Of a stretch of 64,000 nucleotides of DNA, positions 25,516 to 34,015 are shown one piece after another. The stretch's first letter is position 1. Each line of letters begins with the position of its first letter. The stretch comes from Pseudomonas japonica (GTDB lineage Bacteria > Pseudomonadota > Gammaproteobacteria > Pseudomonadales > Pseudomonadaceae). The position numbers and the translations under genes were made by a program. The stretch covers positions 1 to 64,000 of the forward strand of contig NZ_FZOL01000003.1 of NCBI RefSeq assembly GCF_900188455.1, written 5' to 3'. The notes below the pieces were generated by a model that did not search any database, was not told where the DNA came from, and saw nothing but the letters and a program-made list of their open reading frames with translations.

Positions 25516-26591
25516 CAGATCATGACCTTGTTGCCGGGCAGCGAAATGACCCAGCGGTAGACCTGGGCCACATCGTTCTGGGTGATGTCGGGAATCGGCG
25601 CGTCGATGCGCGCCAGGGCGTGCAGCGTACGGGCCAGTGCGGGGCGGCGCAGTACCGGCACCGCATGTTTGCGCGCCAGGGCGCGGATACGCAGGGCCAG
25701 CAGGCCGCGGCCCATGGCCAGAACCACGGGGGCGCGCATGCTGCCTGGGCGGTACTGCAGGGCGATGGCGTAATGGGTCGGGTTGGTGACGATCACGTCG
25801 GCATCCTTGACCCGGCCGAGGGCGGCGGCTTTTTCCAGCATTTCCTGCTGGGTCGCGCGGCGCCGCGAGCGGATTTCCGGATCGCCTTCACGGCGGCGAT
25901 GCTCGTCCTTCAGTTCACGGCGGCTCATGCGCATCTGCCGGGCGAACTCCCGGCGCGAATACCAGATATCGAAGAGCATCGCCGCCGCCATCACCATCAG
26001 CACGGCGAAGCCGACCTGCATCAGCAGTTGTTCGGTGGCTCCCGGCAAGGCCATGGGCGCCAGGGTCATCAGGTCGAGCAGGTCCGGGAGCAGACCCTGG
26101 AACAGGTAGAACAGCACCAGGGAGAACAGCACGCCCTTGACCAGCACCTTCAACAGTTCCACCAGCATGCGCCGGGAAAAGATCTTCTTCAGTCCCTGGA
26201 TCGGGTGCAGGCGCTTGAAATCGGGCTTGAGCGCGGCGAGGGAGAACACCGGGCCGCTGAACACCAGGTTGGTCAGGATCGCCATCAGGATCAGCGCGCC
26301 GATCAATGGCATCAGCGCGTCGGCGAGCTGGCGCAGGCTGTGACTGCCCTGGGCGAGCAGGTTGCCCCAGTCGCCGCTCAGCCACGCGGCGTTGCCCAGC
26401 CACCAGTGGCTGTGTCCGGCGATCACGTTGGCCACTGAATGCACCGTGGCCGACAGCACCAGGAGGAAGGCCAGCAACATCATGAACGACAGCAGTTCCT
26501 GACTGCGCGCGACCTGACCCTTCTTGCGCGCCTCTTCCAGCTTGAACGGCGTCGCCTGTTCGCTCTTCTCCTGCTGATCGTTGCCGCTCAC
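25515..26591 (-). CDS. flhB: Export gate switch protein FlhB
   Basis: 358 residues from the GTG (VSGNDQQEKSEQATPFKLEE) that overlaps the fliR stop. The family start EKSEQATPFKLEEARKKGQV is followed by four membrane helices and the cytoplasmic autocleavage motif NPTHYAIAL (N-P-T-H intact). Cleavage at NPTH lets the apparatus switch from rod/hook to late substrates. Retention suggests that switching still matters, even though no late filament substrate is encoded here. Confidence 0.96.
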   Translation of the reverse strand: MSGNDQQEKSEQATPFKLEEARKKGQVARSQELLSFMMLLAFLLVLSATVHSVANVIAGHSHWWLGNAAWLSGDWGNLLAQGSHSLRQLADALMPLIGALILMAILTNLVFSGPVFSLAALKPDFKRLHPIQGLKKIFSRRMLVELLKVLVKGVLFSLVLFYLFQGLLPDLLDLMTLAPMALPGATEQLLMQVGFAVLMVMAAAMLFDIWYSRREFARQMRMSRRELKDEHRRREGDPEIRSRRRATQQEMLEKAAALGRVKDADVIVTNPTHYAIALQYRPGSMRAPVVLAMGRGLLALRIRALARKHAVPVLRRPALARTLHALARIDAPIPDITQNDVAQVYRWVISLPGNKVMI

Positions 26592-27340
26592 GCCGCACCT
26601 CCCAGGGAAGCGATGAAGCGCAGCGCGGCGTCCACCAGCAGCGGCAGGCGCTGGACGATCGCCGGCAGGGCCAGCAGGACCAGGAGCATGCCCATGGCCA
26701 GCTTCACCGGCAGGGCGAGGAAGTACACGTTGGCCTGGGGCATGGAGCGCGAGAGAAAGGCGAAGGCGGCGTCGGTCAGCCACAGGCCGACGATGATCGG
26801 TGCCGCCAGCAGGAAAGCGAGGAGGAACTGCTGGGTCAGCACGCCGGCCAGGGACACGTTGAGCAGCAGGACCGAGACACTGCCTGGCGGTACCAGGGTG
26901 GCGAGGCTGCTGAATACCCGCAGCAGGTCGTGGTGCAGGTCGAGGGTGACGAAGAGGATGGCCAGGGTCAGGGTCAGCAGTTCGGCAACCAGGCCGGTGA
27001 TGTTCGCCGTACCGGGATCGAAGACACCGGCAGCGTTCAGGCCGACTTGGGTGTCCACCAGCTTGCCCGCCATGTCCAGCCCGGCATGGGCGGCATGGAA
27101 GGCGAATGCCATCATCGCACCCAGCAGCAGTTCACCGGCGAGCACCACCGGGGTCAGCGCGGGCGTTGCCGAGGCGGGCAGGGCACTGGCCATGACCGCG
27201 GCCAGGGCCAGGGCCAGGAGCAGGCGCACCGTCAACGGAATGCGGCTGAAGAACAGGATCGGCGAAGCCACCATCAGGGGCAGCAGGCGCACCGACAACA
27301 GCAGCGTGTTGAGGAAAAACAGGGTCGACACGATGAGCAA
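26588..27340 (-). CDS. fliR: Export gate protein FliR
   Basis: 250 residues with six predicted membrane helices and the FliR pattern (RLLPLMVASPILFFSRIPLT, MAGKLVDTQVGLNAAGVFDP, VYFLALPVKLAMGMLLVLLA). It assembles with FliP and FliQ into the gate. The start is TTG at 27340, or GTG at 27331; neither has a strong ribosome site. Confidence 0.93.
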   Translation of the reverse strand: MLIVSTLFFLNTLLLSVRLLPLMVASPILFFSRIPLTVRLLLALALAAVMASALPASATPALTPVVLAGELLLGAMMAFAFHAAHAGLDMAGKLVDTQVGLNAAGVFDPGTANITGLVAELLTLTLAILFVTLDLHHDLLRVFSSLATLVPPGSVSVLLLNVSLAGVLTQQFLLAFLLAAPIIVGLWLTDAAFAFLSRSMPQANVYFLALPVKLAMGMLLVLLALPAIVQRLPLLVDAALRFIASLGGAA

Positions 27341-27367
27341 CGTCCGTATTGCGTATGAGTGATGTCG

Positions 27368-27631
27368 CTAGAGGGTGGCGGCGCGGGTGATCACGCTGAG
27401 GGCGAACTGCTTGAGCATGCTCAGCATCCAGCCACCGAAGACCAGAAGCATGATCACGCTGACGATCAGCTTGGGTACGAAAGTGAGGGTCATTTCCTGG
27501 ATCTGCGTGGCGACCTGCAGAATGCTGATCAGCAGACCGACGATGAGAACCGCCAGCAGAAGAGGCGCGGCCACCATGGCGGCCGTCAGCAACGCTTCTT
27601 TGAGCGCTTGTAGCACGAAATCCTGCGTCAT
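27368..27631 (-). CDS. fliQ: Export gate protein FliQ
   Basis: 87 residues, two membrane helices, with the FliQ signature DFVLQALKEALLTAAMVAAP and LLISILQVATQIQEMTLTFVP. It is the first gene of the operon; a GGGAAGGGA stretch directly precedes the ATG. Every following gene overlaps or lies within about 30 nt, so the whole set probably forms one transcript. Confidence 0.95.
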   Translation of the reverse strand: MTQDFVLQALKEALLTAAMVAAPLLLAVLIVGLLISILQVATQIQEMTLTFVPKLIVSVIMLLVFGGWMLSMLKQFALSVITRAATL

Positions 27632-27724
27632 TCCCTTCCCCGGCTAAGGCCAGACGCCCGTAGGCGCTCCTTGGCTGAAATCACAGCCTTTATGGCTTAT
27701 AGCCACTACCTGAACGGGCGGCAT

Positions 27725-27752
27725 GCTATAGAGTTCCCGGTGGACTGCGCAA
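27725..27752 (-). promoter_or_regulatory. Candidate sigma70-like promoter of the flagellar operon
   Basis: Read on the minus strand, TTGCGC (27752-27747) and TATAGC (27730-27725) are 16 nt apart, giving a transcript start about 90 nt before fliQ. A short inverted repeat TGGCT-TAT-AGCCA (27693-27705) lies just downstream and could be an operator. I find no sigma54 or sigma28 consensus in this gap. The match is only moderate. Confidence 0.35.
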
Positions 27753-27802
27753 GGGGGGCTAGTGAATCTTTTTCCATTCATTCGGATAGGTGTGCGGCGC
27801 GT

Positions 27803-27832
27803 CGGCTGCGAGCGTCCTTTCGCTCGCAGCCG
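27803..27832 (-). terminator. Hairpin after the minus-strand sulfur genes
   Basis: A perfect 12-bp stem CGGCTGCGAGCG/CGCTCGCAGCCG with a 6-nt loop lies 25 nt past the stop of the DszB-like gene and before the flagellar promoter. There is no clear U-run on the minus strand, so it may be an imperfect intrinsic terminator. Confidence 0.5.
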
Positions 27833-27856
27833 TGCGTGGTTTTCCCGGTGCCCGCT

Positions 27857-28915
27857 TCAGGTCGCCACCCGCGACGTCGACCCGATCACCGCCTCCAGCA
27901 CCCTGAAGTCGATCCACTCGCGCACATCGAAATGCCTCGGAATGAACTGCCAGCGATAGAGAAAATCGGTGAAGTCCTGCAGTGCGCCGATCGAGCGGCT
28001 GTCCAGTGTCGTGCGCAGCCGTCGATGGGCGTCCTCGCCGTAGGCCGCCGCCACCCAGTACTCGCTGGTGTTCAGTTCCCGGGCCAGGTAGCGGCGGGTT
28101 TCGTCGGGGTTGGCCCAGGCCCATTGCTCGGTGCGCAGGAGCACGTCGACGATGCGCTTGCAGGCTCCGAAGTGGTGGTTCAGCAGGTTGGTGTCCACCG
28201 TCAATGTGCGCGGTGTGCCGTTGTTGGCGCGCACCAGCGGGTCGGGGTGCGAGCCGGTGTCGATCACCACGTGCAGGCCCAGTTCGTAGGCCAGTTGCAG
28301 CGCCGTGGCGCCCTTGAGGAAGATCGCGTCGATATCGCCGCGCAGCAGGCCGATCAGTTCGTTGTTGCGCCGGCTGATGCGGGTGCCACCGAGGTAGACC
28401 CCGGAGCCATGCACCTGGGTGATCTGCTCGTCGCTGTGGGTGCCGCCGTAGGGGTAGTCCACCAGCTCGACGTCGGCGACGCTCAGGCCTTCCAGGCGCA
28501 GGGCGTTTTCCAGGCCGCGCAGGGCCTGGGCGCGGGTGAAGTCGATCTGCACGTTGGCCCATTTCGGCAGGCCGAAACGGCGGTTCTTCAGGTCGCGGAC
28601 GCTCTTCACGCCGCTCTCGACGGTGGTCAGGATCAATTGCACTTCATCCGCCCAGCTCAGGCCCAGCACGCGGGTCTGCACGCCGGCGGAATAGGCCCAG
28701 ATCGCCGGGATATTGCCGCCATGACGGACCGAGTTGGGCAGGTGATGGTCGTAGTGGGCCTCGCGAACTTCCCGTTCGCTGGACTCGCGCAGCGACTGGA
28801 TCGAAGTGCCCAGCGGCGCGAAGGCTTCGGCCAGGCGCCCGCTCTGCACGGCGATGCCGAGGCCGGTGGGCACCGGGCTGTGGGTGTACCAGAGGGTGTC
28901 GAGGGGGGTGCTCAT
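27857..28915 (-). CDS. DszB-like protein with Ser at the catalytic Cys position
   Basis: 352 residues, no signal peptide, so not a periplasmic binding protein although the fold family is shared with SsuA. By eye it matches 2'-hydroxybiphenyl-2-sulfinate desulfinase (DszB): LWYTHSPVPTGLG aligns with the CPVP active-site strand, HYDHHLPNSVRHGGNIPAIW with the HFTYD...RFGGEIP region, and VLGLSWADEVQLI with the next strand. Residue 13 is Ser where DszB has the nucleophile Cys27, and the residue aligned with His60 appears to be Glu52; Arg64-x-Gly-Gly is kept. It is the last gene of the minus-strand sulfur genes. It is either catalytically altered or a ligand-binding relative. Family membership is fairly sure; activity is unknown. 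Confidence 0.7.
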   Translation of the reverse strand: MSTPLDTLWYTHSPVPTGLGIAVQSGRLAEAFAPLGTSIQSLRESSEREVREAHYDHHLPNSVRHGGNIPAIWAYSAGVQTRVLGLSWADEVQLILTTVESGVKSVRDLKNRRFGLPKWANVQIDFTRAQALRGLENALRLEGLSVADVELVDYPYGGTHSDEQITQVHGSGVYLGGTRISRRNNELIGLLRGDIDAIFLKGATALQLAYELGLHVVIDTGSHPDPLVRANNGTPRTLTVDTNLLNHHFGACKRIVDVLLRTEQWAWANPDETRRYLARELNTSEYWVAAAYGEDAHRRLRTTLDSRSIGALQDFTDFLYRWQFIPRHFDVREWIDFRVLEAVIGSTSRVAT

Positions 28916-28990
28916 GGGGTGATCGTGTCCTTGAGAGATGGCCGTCCGTGCGGCCAGCAGAAATGGCGGCCCGTCCGTGCTGGGCCGATG

Positions 28991-30139
28991 TCAGGCACTG
29001 GCCTTGAGCGCCGGGGCAGGCCGTTCGCGCAGCAGCGGCAGGACTTCCTGACCGATGCGCAGGGCCTCTTCCAGGTGCGGGTTGCCGGCGAGGATGAAGG
29101 TGGAGAAGCCGGCATCGCGGTACTCGGCCAGGCGTTCGGCGATGTTCTGGTGGCTGCCCACCAGGCCGACGGTGGGCCCGGGCTTGGCCTTGGCGAAGCC
29201 GGCCCAGAGGTTGGGCCCGAGGATCAGCTCGTCGAAGCCCTGGATATTCTGGTGGTAGGCGCTCTGGCGCGCGCCGCCGACCGAATCGCTGGCCTGGGTG
29301 AAGGCGCTCGAGACCGCGCTGGGCTTGCCTTCCAGGCGCTCGAACTGGCGACGCAGGTCGGCCCAGGCGGCTTCCTCGGTCTCGCGGGCGAACAGGTCGA
29401 CGCGCAGGCCGAAACGCACGCTGCGGCCTTGCTTGTCGGCCAGTTCGCGGACCCGCTCGATATGCGGCCTGAGCTTGTCCACCGGCTCGGCCCAGTTCAG
29501 GTAGACGTCGGCGTGGCGTGCGGCGACGTCCAGCGCGGCGTCGGAGAAGCCGGAGAAGTACACCGCCGGCTTGCGCTCGTTGCCCAGGCCCGGCGGCAGC
29601 GCGCCGTTCTCCAGGCGGTAGATGTCGCCCTCGTAGTTGAAGCGCTCGTTGCGCCACAGGCCGTCGATGATGTCGAGGAACTCGCCGGTGCGCTGGTAGC
29701 GCTGGTCGTGGTCGAGGAAGTCGCCCTGGGCGCGCTGGCTGGCGGGGTTGCCGCCGGTGATGATGTTCCAGTCCAGGCGGCCATGGCTCAGGTGCTGGAG
29801 GATCGCGGCCTGCTGCGCGGCGTAGGCGGGCAGGGTCCAGGTCGCCTGGAACGCCACCAGGAAACGCAGGCGCCGGGTTTCCCGGGCCAGCGCCGCGGCG
29901 ACGATCCACGGCTCGGGGCCGGTGGGCAGCAGCGCGCCTTCGAAGCCGGCCAGTTCGGCGGCCTTGGCCACCTGGGCGATGTAGTCGATGTAGGTGAAGC
30001 CGTCAGGGCTGCCGTCGGCCAGCAGGCCCGGGGCGATATGCCCGTGGCGGGCGGCGAAGCTGCCGCGGTTGTGCTTGTCGGTGGTGAGTTGCGGGCCGTC
30101 GGTGCCCAGGGGCAGACGCCAGAAGAATTCGGTGGCCAT
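28991..30139 (-). CDS. SsuD-like flavin-dependent monooxygenase (LLM class)
   Basis: 382 residues starting MATEFFWRLPLGTDGPQL, with GAGGA about 8 nt upstream. It is a luciferase-like TIM barrel of the alkanesulfonate monooxygenase branch: LLPTGPEPWIVAAALA, RLRFLVAFQATW, HGRLDWNIITGGNP, YLNWAEPVDKL, GLRVDLFARETEEAAW, GPNLWAGFAKAKPGP and ILAGNPHLEEALRIG all have counterparts in SsuD. Such enzymes use reduced FMN from a separate reductase, not encoded here, to release sulfite from organosulfonates. It probably acts with the DszB-like and DszC-like neighbours. The substrate is unknown. Confidence 0.85.
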   Translation of the reverse strand: MATEFFWRLPLGTDGPQLTTDKHNRGSFAARHGHIAPGLLADGSPDGFTYIDYIAQVAKAAELAGFEGALLPTGPEPWIVAAALARETRRLRFLVAFQATWTLPAYAAQQAAILQHLSHGRLDWNIITGGNPASQRAQGDFLDHDQRYQRTGEFLDIIDGLWRNERFNYEGDIYRLENGALPPGLGNERKPAVYFSGFSDAALDVAARHADVYLNWAEPVDKLRPHIERVRELADKQGRSVRFGLRVDLFARETEEAAWADLRRQFERLEGKPSAVSSAFTQASDSVGGARQSAYHQNIQGFDELILGPNLWAGFAKAKPGPTVGLVGSHQNIAERLAEYRDAGFSTFILAGNPHLEEALRIGQEVLPLLRERPAPALKASA

Positions 30140-30206
30140 GGGTGGTCCTCTGTGAGTTTGAAAGCAGTTTTGCAACCGGCATGCCACGGTGTGTCAGTCA
30201 GGGCCC

Positions 30207-30282
30207 CATCGCTGGCAACGCCAGCTCCCACAGGGACTGGAGTCCACCGCGAACCTTGTGGGAGCTGGCGTTGCCAGCGATG
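30207..30282. repeat. REP-type inverted repeat between the exporter and monooxygenase genes
   Basis: Perfect 26-nt arms (30207-30232 and 30257-30282, CATCGCTGGCAACGCCAGCT...) with a 24-nt loop. The GTGGGAGCTGGCGTTGCCAGCGATG arm is a Pseudomonas REP variant. It could act as a transcription attenuator or 3'-end stabiliser in the minus-strand operon. Confidence 0.85.
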
Positions 30283-30361
30283 AGGCCATTGAAGTCAATG
30301 GAGACTGCTGCCTGAGCAGCACCCCGCAAGCAGCCACTGTGGCGGACGCAACACGGCCCCG

Positions 30362-32206
30362 TCAGTCATGCACGGCAAGCAAGTCATCCTGTCGCTCATA
30401 GCTGCGATACAACGCCGCATAAGCCCCATCCGCCGCCAGCAACTGCGCATGTGCTCCCTGCTCCTGCACCTGCCCCTGGCGAATCACCACGATGCGGTCG
30501 GCATCGCGGATGGTCGCCAGCCGGTGGGCGATGATGATCGCCGTGCGTCCTTCGCACAGCCGCCGCAGCGCTCGCTGGATGCGCCGCTCGGTATGCACGT
30601 CGACCGCCGAGGTGGCTTCGTCCAGCACCAGCACGGCGGGGTTGGCGAGGTAGGCGCGGACCAGGCAGACCAGCTGGCGCTGCCCGTGGCTCAGATGACT
30701 GCCAAGCGTGCCGACCTGCGTCGCGTACTGATGCGGCAGGCGCTCCAGCACTTCGTCCGCGCCCAGTTCCCGCGCCGCGGCGATCAGGCTGGCGTCGTCC
30801 GCCCCCGGCGCGGCCAGGCGCAGGTTGTCGAGGATGCTGCCGGCGAACAGCACGTTGTCCTGCAGCACCACACCGACATGCCGGCGCAGTTGCTGCTGGC
30901 TCAACCGGCGGATATCCACGCCATCCAGCTTCACCGCGCCTTCATCCACCTCGTAGAAACGCGTCAGCAACTGCACCAGGGTGCTCTTACCATGCCCGGA
31001 CGGGCCGACGATGGCCAGCACCTCGCCGGCGCGAATGCGCAGGTCCAGGCCGTCGATCACCGGCCGCGCGGCATCGCGCTGGTAGGCAAAGCGCACCCGC
31101 TCGAAATGCACCTCGCCCTGCACCCGCGGCAGTGGCAGCGGGCGTTCCGGGTCGAGGATCTGCGGCGCGGTATCGAGCAGCAGGAAGATCCGCTGCGCCG
31201 AGGCCGAGCCGGTGGCATAGCGCTCGAACAGGTCGGTCAGTTCCTGTAACGGCCCGAGGAACAGCATCACGTAGAACAGGCTTTCGCCGATCTGCCCCAC
31301 GGTCACCTTGCCCTCGGCCAGCGAGTAGCCACCCACCAGCACCAGCACGGCCATGCCGGCGGCGGCGAGCAGGGCGGTGAATGGGGCGAACCAGCCGGAG
31401 CGCAGGCTGCCGGTGATCAGGGCACTGTTGAAGTCGTCGAGCAATTGCCGGTAGCGCCGCTGGTTATCGCCTTCGCGCCCGCTCTGCTGCAGCAGGCGCA
31501 CGCCGCTGACGCTTTCCACCAGGTGCGCGGTGAAGCGGCTGCGCTGCTCGGCGACCTTGGCCCAGTTGCGCTGGGCCACGCGCTTGAACGCCCAGGTGGC
31601 GAGAAACAGCAGCGGCACGCTGCCGATCAGGGCGAAGAAGAACAGCGGTTCGATCAGCCACAGCATCAACGCCGCCAGGCTGCAGCGCAGCAAGGCCCCG
31701 AGCAGTTCCGGCGGGCCCTGGATCAGCAGCGGTTCGAGGGCGTCGACGTCGCGGTCGGCACGGGACAGGATGCGCCCGGCGCGGGTGCGGTCGAAGTAGC
31801 CGATGCTCAGCGCCTGGACATGGGCGAACACGCGCACCCGCAACTGGTTCAGCACCTCGATGGCGGCGCTGCCGGCGAGGTACTGCGACACCCCGGCGAG
31901 GAGGAAGCGCCCGAGCCAGCTGGCGGCCAGCCCGGCGCCCAGCCAGAGCACTAGCGGCAGGTCGAGCAGCCAGGCATTGCCGTCGTGGATCAGGCCGCGG
32001 TCGAGCAGTTCGCGGACGAACCACGGCCGCAGGAACACGGTGAACACCAGCAGCAGTTCCAGGCCGATGACCCAGGCCACCTGGCGGCGCACCGGCTGCA
32101 GCAGCGGCAGCAGGCGTTGCAGCATGCCGCGGTCGAGGGCCTTTTTCGCCAGGCGCTCTTCGATCTCGATATCGCTCATGGCGGTGTTGCCGGCGTTCTT
32201 AGTCAT
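30362..32206 (-). CDS. ABC exporter half-transporter (catalytic-site subunit)
   Basis: 614 residues: six membrane helices in the N-terminal ~320 residues and an ATPase domain at the C-terminus. Walker A is GPSGHGKST. The signature is LSHGQRQ, one change from LSGGQ. Walker B is VLVLDEATSA with the catalytic Glu kept, then IIIAHRLATIRDADRI. The start (ATGACTAAG) overlaps the stop of the companion half-transporter by 8 nt, so the two probably form a heterodimer of the MdlAB/BmrCD type. Position among sulfur-scavenging genes suggests export of a product or a toxic intermediate; the substrate is unknown. Confidence 0.85.
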   Translation of the reverse strand: MTKNAGNTAMSDIEIEERLAKKALDRGMLQRLLPLLQPVRRQVAWVIGLELLLVFTVFLRPWFVRELLDRGLIHDGNAWLLDLPLVLWLGAGLAASWLGRFLLAGVSQYLAGSAAIEVLNQLRVRVFAHVQALSIGYFDRTRAGRILSRADRDVDALEPLLIQGPPELLGALLRCSLAALMLWLIEPLFFFALIGSVPLLFLATWAFKRVAQRNWAKVAEQRSRFTAHLVESVSGVRLLQQSGREGDNQRRYRQLLDDFNSALITGSLRSGWFAPFTALLAAAGMAVLVLVGGYSLAEGKVTVGQIGESLFYVMLFLGPLQELTDLFERYATGSASAQRIFLLLDTAPQILDPERPLPLPRVQGEVHFERVRFAYQRDAARPVIDGLDLRIRAGEVLAIVGPSGHGKSTLVQLLTRFYEVDEGAVKLDGVDIRRLSQQQLRRHVGVVLQDNVLFAGSILDNLRLAAPGADDASLIAAARELGADEVLERLPHQYATQVGTLGSHLSHGQRQLVCLVRAYLANPAVLVLDEATSAVDVHTERRIQRALRRLCEGRTAIIIAHRLATIRDADRIVVIRQGQVQEQGAHAQLLAADGAYAALYRSYERQDDLLAVHD

Positions 32207-33965
32207 GCTCGATCCCCAGCAGGTCACGGTAGGCCGGGTTGCGCCGCAGCAGTTCGCGGTGCGGGCCGCTGTCGACGATGCGGCCCTGGTCGAGCAGCAG
32301 CACGCGGTCGGCGCGCTGCACGGTGGAGGCCTTGCTGGCGATCAGCAGCAGGGTCGGCCCGCCGGGGCGGCGCAGGTTGTCCAGGACATGCCGCTCGCTG
32401 ATGGCATCGAGGGCGCTGGTGGCGTCGTCCAGGCACAGCAGGTCCGGCGCGGCGAGCAGCGCGCGGGCCAGGCACAGGCGCTGGCGCTGGCCGCCGGAGA
32501 GGGTCACGCCGCGGTCGCCCAGCGGGCTGTCCAGGCCCTGTGGCAGACGTTCGAGGATGTCGTCGGCGCTGGCCCGGTGCAGGGCGTCGAGCAGGTCCGC
32601 ATCGCTGGCATCCGGCGCGGCGAGGCGCAGGTTGGCGGCCAGGGTGTCGGCGAACAGGAAGCTCTCCTGGGGCAGCACATGCACGCGCCGGCGCAGGTCG
32701 GCGAGGTCGACGCCGCGCACATCCTGCCAGCCGCCACGGCCATTGCCGATCAGCACCTGGCCGCTGTCGGCGTCGCTCAGGCGCGGCAGCAGGCTGGCCA
32801 GCAGGCTCTTGCCGGTGCCGGTGGCGCCGACCAGCGCGACCACTTCCCCCGGCGCCAGGCTCAGCGAGCACTGGCGCAGGATGTCGCGCTCGCTGCCGGG
32901 CGCGGCGACGCTGACGTTGTCCAGCTTCAATCCCAGCGGCCCTGGTGGCAGGCGCCGCGGGCCGCTCTCGATCAGCGCCGGGGCATCCAGCAACTGCCAG
33001 ATGCGGCCAGCCGAGGCGCGGGCGTCGGCGAAGGTCTGCATGACCCGGCCGATGCCCTCGATGCGAAACACCAGGGTGGTGGCGATCAACAGCGAGGTGA
33101 CCAGTTCGCCGATGCCGATGCGCCCGGCGGCCACCAGTTGCGCGCCGATCACCAGGATCCACACGTGCCCCAGGGCCACCACCGCCTGCGGTAGTGGAAT
33201 CCGCGAGCTGGACCATCGCAGGGCCTGGCGGGCGAGGCCGGTGAATTCGCCGACCTGGGCGGCGAAGCCGTCGATGCGCTGCTGCTGCAGGCCGAACGAC
33301 TTGATCACCCGCACCGCGCCGATGCCTTCGGCCAGGTCCTGGTTGACCCGGTCGTAGGCGCCACCGACGGCCCGGTCCAGTTCCACCAGGCGCTCGGTCT
33401 GCAGCACGAAGATGTACAGGCCGAGCAGGGTCAGCAGCAGCGGGCCGAGGGCCAGCAGCGGGTGATACCAGCCGAGCAGGCCGACCGTGGCCAGCACCAC
33501 CAGCGGGGTTTCCACCAGTTGGCGCCAGAAGCTGACCAGGGCATCGCGAACCTTGTCGGCATCGCGGGTGGTGCGGGTGACGATCTCGCCCATGCCGTGC
33601 TGCCAGTGGTAGCCCAGGTGCAGGCGCAGGACCTGTTCGAGGATGCGCTCGCGCAGGCGGGTCAGCAGTTCCTGACCGAGGATCAGCGAACCCAGGGCCG
33701 CCGCGTACTGCAGCACGGCGCGGGCGAAGGCGACGGCGAGAATGGCCCAGAACCACTGCCAGGCCACCCGGGCATCGAGGCCGCCGTCGTCGAGACGGCG
33801 GACCGCGACCCCGGCGGTGACGTCGTTGAGGGCGTGGCCGATCAGCCATTGCTGCCAGACCAGGCCCAGGTTGATAAGCACGAAAAGCCCGGCGACCAGG
33901 GCGAAACGCCAGGGCATTTCGCGGTAGATCGCCAGGCTGCGCAGCAGCGGATATCGATGGCTCAT
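32199..33965 (-). CDS. ABC exporter half-transporter (degenerate-site subunit)
   Basis: 588 residues starting MSHRYPLLRSLAIYREMPWR, with six membrane helices followed by the ATPase domain. Walker A is GATGTGKSLL, the signature is the canonical LSGGQRQR, and Walker B is LLCLDDATSALD with Asp replacing the catalytic Glu. With the partner's LSHGQ this gives one consensus and one degenerate ATP site, the usual arrangement of heterodimeric exporters. It lies 50 nt after the DszC-like gene and is probably co-transcribed from the minus-strand sigma54 promoter. Confidence 0.85.
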   Translation of the reverse strand: MSHRYPLLRSLAIYREMPWRFALVAGLFVLINLGLVWQQWLIGHALNDVTAGVAVRRLDDGGLDARVAWQWFWAILAVAFARAVLQYAAALGSLILGQELLTRLRERILEQVLRLHLGYHWQHGMGEIVTRTTRDADKVRDALVSFWRQLVETPLVVLATVGLLGWYHPLLALGPLLLTLLGLYIFVLQTERLVELDRAVGGAYDRVNQDLAEGIGAVRVIKSFGLQQQRIDGFAAQVGEFTGLARQALRWSSSRIPLPQAVVALGHVWILVIGAQLVAAGRIGIGELVTSLLIATTLVFRIEGIGRVMQTFADARASAGRIWQLLDAPALIESGPRRLPPGPLGLKLDNVSVAAPGSERDILRQCSLSLAPGEVVALVGATGTGKSLLASLLPRLSDADSGQVLIGNGRGGWQDVRGVDLADLRRRVHVLPQESFLFADTLAANLRLAAPDASDADLLDALHRASADDILERLPQGLDSPLGDRGVTLSGGQRQRLCLARALLAAPDLLCLDDATSALDAISERHVLDNLRRPGGPTLLLIASKASTVQRADRVLLLDQGRIVDSGPHRELLRRNPAYRDLLGIEHD

Positions 33966-34015
33966 GAAGGACTCGAAACGGGACGAAGAAGCGCGGGTGG
34001 ACCCGCGCGATGGAA

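Noticed and set aside
23494..25560. 688-aa plus-strand frame opposite flhA
   Set aside because: Antisense shadow; FlhA on the minus strand has all family motifs.
8157..27631. Functional link between the RHS toxin and the flagellar export system as cargo and machine
   Set aside because: They are merely convergent neighbours; the toxin is far too large for a flagellar-type channel, and nothing in sequence ties them together.
27671..30283. 870-aa plus-strand frame opposite the DszB-like and LLM genes
   Set aside because: Antisense shadow with no motif; both minus-strand genes are strongly supported.
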